Virus record (IMG/VR): IMGVR_UViG_3300048061_000010
Location: 1 to 28,572 of that record
Reading direction: 5' to 3' (one strand)
Length of the DNA: 28,572 nucleotides
Origin: a virus
Shown: one piece after another, positions 24,384-28,572 of the stretch
Numbering within the stretch: position 1 is the first letter of the stretch
How the letters are laid out: each line of letters opens with the position of its first letter
Notes under the pieces: generated by a model
The model's database searches: none
The model's input: only the letters and a program-made list of their open reading frames with translations
What the model was told of the DNA's origin: nothing
Translations under genes and position numbers: made by a program

Positions 24384-24593
24384 TTAATAAGTTGGTATTG
24401 TTAAATCACTAGATTGTGATGTAGTCACATCCGAAGATTGTGATACACTACTTTTCTTTTCTGGTTTCTTCACCGGAGTTTTATCTATCTCTGGTGGATT
24501 GTCTTTTGGATTCATAATATTCCCATCGACATATTTAATATTAGGGTCAGGTCTTGTAACTACAGGTGCTTGTTTTGTTGATGAAAAACACAT
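24384..24593 (-). CDS. 69-aa disordered protein (MCFSSTK...) upstream of portal
   Basis: The sequence begins MCFSSTKQAPVVTRPDPNIK, is Pro/Lys/Ser-rich throughout and ends in two SQSSD repeats (VSQSSDVTTSQSSDLTIPTY). No membrane segment or fold is evident. Its Met-Cys opening and its length match the following gene, suggesting a small virion or head-completion protein such as the T7 6.7/7.3 group. A ribosome binding tract precedes the ATG (GGAGATAACT). The function is unknown. Confidence 0.7.
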   Translation of the reverse strand: MCFSSTKQAPVVTRPDPNIKYVDGNIMNPKDNPPEIDKTPVKKPEKKSSVSQSSDVTTSQSSDLTIPTY

Positions 24594-24602
24594 AGTTATC
24601 TC

Positions 24603-24797
24603 CTATCCTAATAAATTTTCTTCGTTACGTTTCTTTAATTCAATTAACCAATTGACTACACTTCTTTGTCCTGCCTTAAACCAAACAGTTCTCTCACTGT
24701 CTTTTAAGTCAGCACTTTTTTCTGGAAATACTTTGTCTAAAGTTTTAACAAGTTCTTCCACCGTGTAAGGTAATTGAATGTCGTCTAATGGGTTCAT
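24603..24797 (-). CDS. 64-aa protein, first gene behind the head-operon promoter
   Basis: The acidic N-terminal half (MNPLDDIQLPYTVEELVKTL) is followed by a helical DSERTVWFKAGQRSVVNWLI segment and KKRNEENLLG. The VWFKAGQRSVVNWL pattern is like a short conserved region I recall in T7-like phage head-region proteins, without a known role. The ATG lies 13 bases after the predicted +1 of the promoter-like element, with AAGGA in that leader. T7 gene 6.5/6.7 occupies the same position. Confidence 0.75.
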   Translation of the reverse strand: MNPLDDIQLPYTVEELVKTLDKVFPEKSADLKDSERTVWFKAGQRSVVNWLIELKKRNEENLLG

Positions 24798-24806
24798 ATC
24801 TTTTTC

Positions 24807-24827
24807 CTTCTAATATGGGTACTATTA
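24807..24827 (-). promoter_or_regulatory. Phage RNA polymerase promoter-like element 1 (phi-6.5 position)
   Basis: Read on the minus strand it contains TAATAGTACCCATATTAGAA then G. It begins inside the nrdB stop codon and reads into the 64-aa gene. The 17 bases AGTACCCATATTAGAAG are identical to the element before the tail fibre gene. Predicted +1 is the G at 24810, by comparison with SP6 (TATAGAAG). It sits at the border between nucleotide metabolism and head genes, as phi-6.5 does in T7. Confidence 0.72.
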
Positions 24828-25775
24828 GCCCCACAAATCTCCTGTCATACTTCCTTTTGTGTATTCAGTAGCACGATTTTCAAAGAAATTTGTATGTTCT
24901 ACGCCATTTAAAACCCAATCAAGCCAAGGCAATGGGTTATCTTTGACAGCAAAATTAGGTTTTAATCCTAATTGTAATAGTCTTCTGTCAGCTATATGTC
25001 GTATGTATTGTTTAATTTGGTTTGGCTCAATACCTTCTACACCACCTTGTTCAAAGGCTAAGTCTATAAATTTATCTTCTAATGATACCATGTCTCTTGC
25101 AACATCGTATAAAGTTTTCTTAAATTCATCATTCCAAATATGTTTGTTCTCATCTATTAAAGCATGAAATAATTTTATCATGTTATCAACGTGATGACTT
25201 TCATCTCTTATGGACCAGGTAACTATCTGACACATACCTTTCATTTTACCAAATCTTTGAAAGTTTAATAACATTACAAAAGAAGCAAAGAGCTGCAATC
25301 CTTCTCCGAATGCTGAGAACGTTGCAAGTTCTCTAGCCATACCTTCAACACCTTCACCTTTACTTCTAAAAAGATAATCATGTTTGTCTGACATAGCTTT
25401 GTATTCTTGAAATGCTTTGTACTCTGTGTCTGGTAAACCAATTGTGTCATTTAATAATGAATATGAATGTGCGTGATTAGCTTCACTTGTTGCAATAGAA
25501 GATAACATCATTCTAATTTCTGGTGGTTTAAATTTAGGAATATAATTATCAAGGTACGCTTGAGCAATGTCGACATCACCTTGCGTAAAGAACTTTAATA
25601 TTTGTGTTATTAAATTCTTTTCCTTAGTGCTTAATCTTTCATTCCAATCTCGTACATCTTCTGCTAGTGAAACTTCACTTGGTAACCAATGCATTTTTTG
25701 TTGTTGGTCGTAAGCTTCGAAAGCCCACGGATATTGAAACGGTTTGTAATATTCCCTTGCTTTTAATAAACTCAT
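24825..25775 (-). CDS. nrdB: Ribonucleotide reductase class Ia small (radical) subunit
   Basis: The 316-aa subunit houses the di-iron site and tyrosyl radical that starts reduction of ribonucleotides by NrdA. All ligands can be seen: D67 (FFTQGD), E98 and H101 (SEANH), E158 (FGEGLQLF), and E192 and H195 (RDESHH). The radical Tyr is at 105 (HAHSY), spaced from H101 as in E. coli Y122 from H118, so it is a normal Tyr-radical enzyme. The C-terminus (EYTKGSMTGDLWG) is the tail that should dock into NrdA. The ATG overlaps the preceding 55-aa gene by 4 bases (ATGA). The phage makes dNTPs from host RNA pools with it. Confidence 0.97.
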   Translation of the reverse strand: MSLLKAREYYKPFQYPWAFEAYDQQQKMHWLPSEVSLAEDVRDWNERLSTKEKNLITQILKFFTQGDVDIAQAYLDNYIPKFKPPEIRMMLSSIATSEANHAHSYSLLNDTIGLPDTEYKAFQEYKAMSDKHDYLFRSKGEGVEGMARELATFSAFGEGLQLFASFVMLLNFQRFGKMKGMCQIVTWSIRDESHHVDNMIKLFHALIDENKHIWNDEFKKTLYDVARDMVSLEDKFIDLAFEQGGVEGIEPNQIKQYIRHIADRRLLQLGLKPNFAVKDNPLPWLDWVLNGVEHTNFFENRATEYTKGSMTGDLWG

Positions 25776-25939
25776 CCTAGTAGTTCTATCCCTTCTATTA
25801 AAATAATTATTGCTAACTCTACAGCTAAAACCGTATGGTAAACTGTCCAGAGTACACTTTGTTTGTCTTTCTTTTTATGACACCCACAACATTTCTTTTT
25901 TGGTTTGTTGAAGTTGTCAAATATACTGCTGTCTGTCAT
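25772..25939 (-). CDS. 55-aa CxxCH membrane protein between the nrd genes
   Basis: This gene is short and easily missed. The N-terminal half is polar (MTDSSIFDNFNKPKKK), then CCGCHKKKDK gives Cys17, Cys18, Cys20 and His21. A membrane segment follows (about 30-53, WTVYHTVLAVELAIIILIEG). ATGA overlaps at both ends (25939 with the previous gene, 25775 with nrdB) place it firmly in the nrd transcript. The Cys/His cluster could bind zinc or iron, or act as a thiol pair. It is too short for a glutaredoxin. The basic flank before the span suggests the Cys/His part is cytoplasmic, which argues against covalent haem. The family is not recognised. Confidence 0.72.
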   Translation of the reverse strand: MTDSSIFDNFNKPKKKCCGCHKKKDKQSVLWTVYHTVLAVELAIIILIEGIELLG

Positions 25940-26103
25940 TTTCCTTGTCCTCTATTTTTCAATTGCTTTCTATTCCTTCCTTGTCTTTTCTTTTTATTCA
26001 TCATACTTGTGCTTGGTCTTCCACCAATGCTAGTCTTTTTATATTTAGACCTAGTCTCATGTGCTACGTCATTTGATAATAAATTATTTTTCTTCTTTGC
26101 CAT
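25936..26103 (-). CDS. 55-aa strongly basic protein downstream of nrdA
   Basis: This gene is short and easily missed. The protein begins MAKKKNNLLSNDVAHETRSK, contains KYKKTSIGGRPSTS and ends KQLKNRGQGK, with about 20 Lys/Arg in 55 residues and no acidic cluster. It looks like a small nucleic-acid-binding protein. I recall relatives with R-x-K-K-T-S-I-G and a final RGQG-[KR] in marine T7-like phages and cyanophages, uncharacterised. Its ATG shares an A with the nrdA stop (TAATG at 26103), and its stop overlaps the next gene. Confidence 0.78.
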   Translation of the reverse strand: MAKKKNNLLSNDVAHETRSKYKKTSIGGRPSTSMMNKKKRQGRNRKQLKNRGQGK

Positions 26104-27857
26104 TAAGCTTCACAAGCTAGACACTCTTCTGCGTCTGGTCTAACTTTCCTTTCTATCTTAGTTGAAATTATTTCTGCTCTTTTAATTGCTTCTGAACGAC
26201 AGTAATAAAGAGTCTTTAATTTTTTCTTCCATGCTGAAAGATGAAGCATATGTAAATCTTTAATGTTAACATCCGCAGGTACAAAAATGTTTAAGCTTTG
26301 AGACTGACAAATAAATTCTTGTCTGTCAGCAGCCAAGTCAACAATCCATCTTTGGTCTATTTCAATAGCTGTAGCAAATACATCTTTTTCCCAATCAGAT
26401 AATTCTTTTAAATGTCTTACCGAACCTCTTTTAGATACAATACTTTTCCATGTCTCTTCATTGTCTATATCTTTTTCTTTAAGTAGTTTTTCTAAGTATT
26501 TATTTTTCATTAAAAAAGTACCACTCATAGTTTTCTGACTATAAACATTTGCTCTTACTGGTTCGATGGAAGGACTAGTGCTACCACAAATAATACTGCT
26601 ACTTGCGTTTGGTGCGATTGCCAATAAATGTGCATTACGTAAACCAGTGCCTTCCATGTCTGGTGCTTCACCTCTTTCTTCAGCGAGTCTACGTGAAGTT
26701 TCTAGTGCTTGTTTTTTTATGTTTCTAAATATAGATAAGTTTTGTCCTTTAGCTAAAGCACTTGCGAAAGGTATGTTTTTACTTTGGAGATACGAATGGA
26801 AACCCATTGTCCCCAATCCAATACTACGTTCACGCATAGCAGAATACTTAGCACGGTGTAAACTATCACTAGCGTTATTAATAAAATACTCCAAGACATT
26901 ATCGAGAAACCTAACCACGTCAGGTATGAAATTATTGTCTTCTTTCCATTCATCATATTTTTCTAAGTTAAGTGAAGACAAACAACACACGGCTGTTCGT
27001 TCTTCGTTTGTTGGTAATGTAATTTCACTACATAAATTTGAGTGATGTACTTTTAATCCAATTTTCTTCTGAGACTCCGGCAAAGACTTTTGGACTGTGT
27101 CAATGAAACAGACGTAAGGTTCACCAGTCGCCACTCTAGTCTCAAGAATTTTTTGCCATAATTTTTTAGCAGAGACTTTTCTAACCACTCGTTTTGTATG
27201 TGGGTCAATAAGTTCCCAAGTATCATCGGCACTAGGGTCAGTAGTGCAATTGTCAATAACAGACATAAATTTATCAGTAACATTAATACCATGATGAAGG
27301 TTGAGACATTTACGATGAACGTCCCCACCACTAGGTTTACGCATTTCGATAAACTCTTCAATTTCTGGATGGGATATATCTTGATATGCTGCATAACTTC
27401 CTCTTCTTGTTTTACCTTGAGAGAACGCCAACATTTCTGAGTCAACAATGTGCATGAATGGAATTGAGCCAGTAGATATTGAGCCACCAGAAGTTGATGT
27501 TCCGTCACTTCTTATGTGTCCCCAATGTCCACCGATTCCTCCACCCACTGTAGCTAACCAAGCGTTCTCTGTGTAGTGTTCTGTCAATCCAACTCGACTG
27601 TCTGGAACATAATTAAGGAAGCACGAAATAGGCATTCCTCTTTTAGTTCCTCCATTAGTCAGAATAGGAGTAGAAAACATAAACCATAGATTAGAAGCGT
27701 AAGAATATATTCTATCAGCCATAGCAGAATCATCTGAAAATATTTTAGATACTCTATAGAATGCTTCTTGAGGACTTTGCTCTTCCTCTGTTAAATATCT
27801 ATCTTTTAATATTCTCAAACCTGCGTCTGATAATAATGAGTCCTTACTATAATCCAT
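26103..27857 (-). CDS. nrdA: Ribonucleotide reductase class Ia large (catalytic) subunit, no ATP-cone
   Basis: This subunit reduces ribonucleoside diphosphates to deoxy forms with NrdB. Catalytic residues are in place: C79 (PISCFLN) and C291 (AVCCLSSLNL) as the redox pair, and N274, C276 and E278 (SNLCSE) as the thiyl-radical centre. The radical-relay tyrosines are in KTLYYC near the C-terminus, and the C-terminal shuttle pair is C579/C582 (ECLACEA). PNASSS (about 415) forms part of the phosphate site. At 584 aa it is about 180 shorter than E. coli NrdA (761). The N-terminal ATP-cone that gives dATP inhibition is absent: the protein begins near the first helices of the catalytic domain. An AGGAAAC ribosome binding site precedes the ATG. 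Confidence 0.97.
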   Translation of the reverse strand: MDYSKDSLLSDAGLRILKDRYLTEEEQSPQEAFYRVSKIFSDDSAMADRIYSYASNLWFMFSTPILTNGGTKRGMPISCFLNYVPDSRVGLTEHYTENAWLATVGGGIGGHWGHIRSDGTSTSGGSISTGSIPFMHIVDSEMLAFSQGKTRRGSYAAYQDISHPEIEEFIEMRKPSGGDVHRKCLNLHHGINVTDKFMSVIDNCTTDPSADDTWELIDPHTKRVVRKVSAKKLWQKILETRVATGEPYVCFIDTVQKSLPESQKKIGLKVHHSNLCSEITLPTNEERTAVCCLSSLNLEKYDEWKEDNNFIPDVVRFLDNVLEYFINNASDSLHRAKYSAMRERSIGLGTMGFHSYLQSKNIPFASALAKGQNLSIFRNIKKQALETSRRLAEERGEAPDMEGTGLRNAHLLAIAPNASSSIICGSTSPSIEPVRANVYSQKTMSGTFLMKNKYLEKLLKEKDIDNEETWKSIVSKRGSVRHLKELSDWEKDVFATAIEIDQRWIVDLAADRQEFICQSQSLNIFVPADVNIKDLHMLHLSAWKKKLKTLYYCRSEAIKRAEIISTKIERKVRPDAEECLACEA

Positions 27858-27865
27858 GTTGTTTC

Positions 27866-28075
27866 CTATTCCTTATTCTTGAGTTGTTTATTAATAATAA
27901 AATCTATGTACTGTTTAGCTTTCAATAAATCTTGAACACCGTTTTTCTTTTTGTGTCTCAATAAATATTTAATTACGTTGCCAGTACAAAAATCTAAATT
28001 GTTAGCAATTATAAAATCAATTGGTTCAATCTTATGTTGCGTGTAGTGAGGTGGTTCTTTAATTAAATCTGCCAT
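27866..28075 (-). CDS. DUF3310 protein (family of the T7 gp1.7 nucleotide kinase)
   Basis: The 69-aa protein shows the complete DUF3310 pattern: PPHYTQHKIEPIDFI (residues 8-22), NLDFCTGNVIKYLLRHKKKN (about 26-45) and DLLKAKQYIDFII. Key residues are H10-Y11, the E-x-I-D pair, G-N-x-I-K-Y and R-H-K. In T7 gp1.7 this domain converts dTMP/dGMP to the diphosphates, so a nucleotide-kinase-related role fits its place between the exonuclease and ribonucleotide reductase genes. Activity of the minimal form alone is not established. It overlaps the exonuclease gene by 13 bases. Confidence 0.87.
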   Translation of the reverse strand: MADLIKEPPHYTQHKIEPIDFIIANNLDFCTGNVIKYLLRHKKKNGVQDLLKAKQYIDFIINKQLKNKE

Positions 28076-28572
28076 CTAGTCACCTCACCAGTCTTTTTGT
28101 TGTATTCACCGTGTCTTAAAATTCTAGCAACTTGAGCTTGTTGAAAAGCGTCATGTTCTAGTAAGCCTTCTTTGGCATATGCTTTGACAACTAGTTCCCA
28201 CTGTTCTTTAAGTGGTAACTTTTTATCTTTAAGTATTTTTTGTGCTGTAACTTTTCCGATTTTTGGACAGCCAGAAAAATTGTCAACAGAATCTCCAGTC
28301 AATGTTTGTATTAAATGCCAGTGGTCACAATCTCTTTTAGAAAGTTTTTGTATTGTTCTACCGTCTTGAGAAAGTTTACCTGGAATTTGTCTAAGGTCTT
28401 TATCAAGTGAACAGATAATACGTTCTTCTTTCTTTTGTGGTTGTGTAGCTAGAATACCTAGAACATCATCTGCTTCTAAGTTTGGATAAATGATTGCGTC
28501 ATACTCATCAATTAACCATTTTCTAATTGCCCCTAATATTAAAGGTTTACGTTTCTCTTTACGATTATCCTT
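28063..28572 (-). CDS. 5'-3' exonuclease, T7 gp6-like (5' end outside window)
   Basis: The frame is open to the window edge, so the start is missing and 169 residues are visible. A start at 28302 (TTG) would cut through the domain and is wrong. FEN/5'-3' exonuclease motifs are present: NLEADDVLGI (acidic metal ligands), SLDKDLRQIPG, and LTGDSVDNFSGCPKIG, which combines the third acidic cluster with the helix-3-turn-helix DNA-binding loop. The C-terminal helix (KEGLLEHDAFQQAQVARIL, then RHGEYNKKTGEV) is typical of T7 gp6. The enzyme removes RNA primers and degrades host DNA to feed phage replication. Confidence 0.95.
   Translation of the reverse strand, partial: KDNRKEKRKPLILGAIRKWLIDEYDAIIYPNLEADDVLGILATQPQKKEERIICSLDKDLRQIPGKLSQDGRTIQKLSKRDCDHWHLIQTLTGDSVDNFSGCPKIGKVTAQKILKDKKLPLKEQWELVVKAYAKEGLLEHDAFQQAQVARILRHGEYNKKTGEVTRWQI

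Noticed and set aside
26566-27045. 159-codon plus-strand ORF inside nrdA
   Set aside because: Antisense shadow of a gene with all catalytic residues intact; it has no ribosome binding site and no recognisable product.
28063-28302. Separate 79-aa gene starting at TTG 28302
   Set aside because: The frame continues to the window edge with clear exonuclease motifs, so it is the C-terminal part of one larger gene.

Overview
The window is the late half of a lytic-type, T7-like podovirus genome (Autographiviridae-type layout). Every supported gene lies on the minus strand, so transcription runs from position 28572 down to 1. The DNA is very AT-rich with A/T-ending codons. Together with the gene style (marine-type tail fibre repeats, phage class Ia ribonucleotide reductase, small basic 'MAKNGLYANIH' protein) this suggests a marine phage of a low-GC alphaproteobacterium, most likely a SAR11/Pelagibacter phage. 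The host is an inference; the T7-like module order is seen directly.

Nucleotide metabolism (28572-24825): the C-terminal part of a T7 gp6-like 5'-3' exonuclease cut by the window edge, a DUF3310 protein (the family of T7 gp1.7 nucleotide kinase), then a tightly coupled cassette nrdA - 55 aa - 55 aa - nrdB. The two 55-aa genes, one strongly basic and one with a CxxCH motif plus a membrane segment, are easily missed.

Head and tail assembly (24827-9265): a promoter-like element, three small genes, portal, scaffold, two small genes, a structured leader, the major capsid protein, a terminator placed like T7 T-phi, tail tubular proteins A and B, a gp13-like GNAT-type protein, gp14-like and gp15-like internal virion proteins, and a gp16 equivalent carried by two genes, the first starting with a lysozyme-like domain.

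Host recognition (9261-4055): a second copy of the promoter-like element, a T7-type tail fibre with about 25 short repeats and a cupredoxin-like H/C/H/M domain, a second fibre-like protein, a 95-aa protein, and a 608-aa adhesin with TIG-like, Ig-like and glycine-rich domains.

Lysis and packaging (4055-1): six small genes, mostly membrane or secreted, in a chain of TAATG/ATGA overlaps. One is a 39-aa single-span protein at the position of the T7 gp17.5 holin. Then come terminase small subunit, a 90-aa membrane protein, terminase large subunit, a third promoter-like element at the position of T7 phi-OR, and a 34-aa ORF at the position of T7 gene 19.5. The three elements share AGTACCC-[AC]-TATTAGAA and end like the SP6 promoter (TAGAAG), so they are probably the phage RNA polymerase promoters. 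No tRNA, CRISPR array, insertion sequence or integrase was seen.
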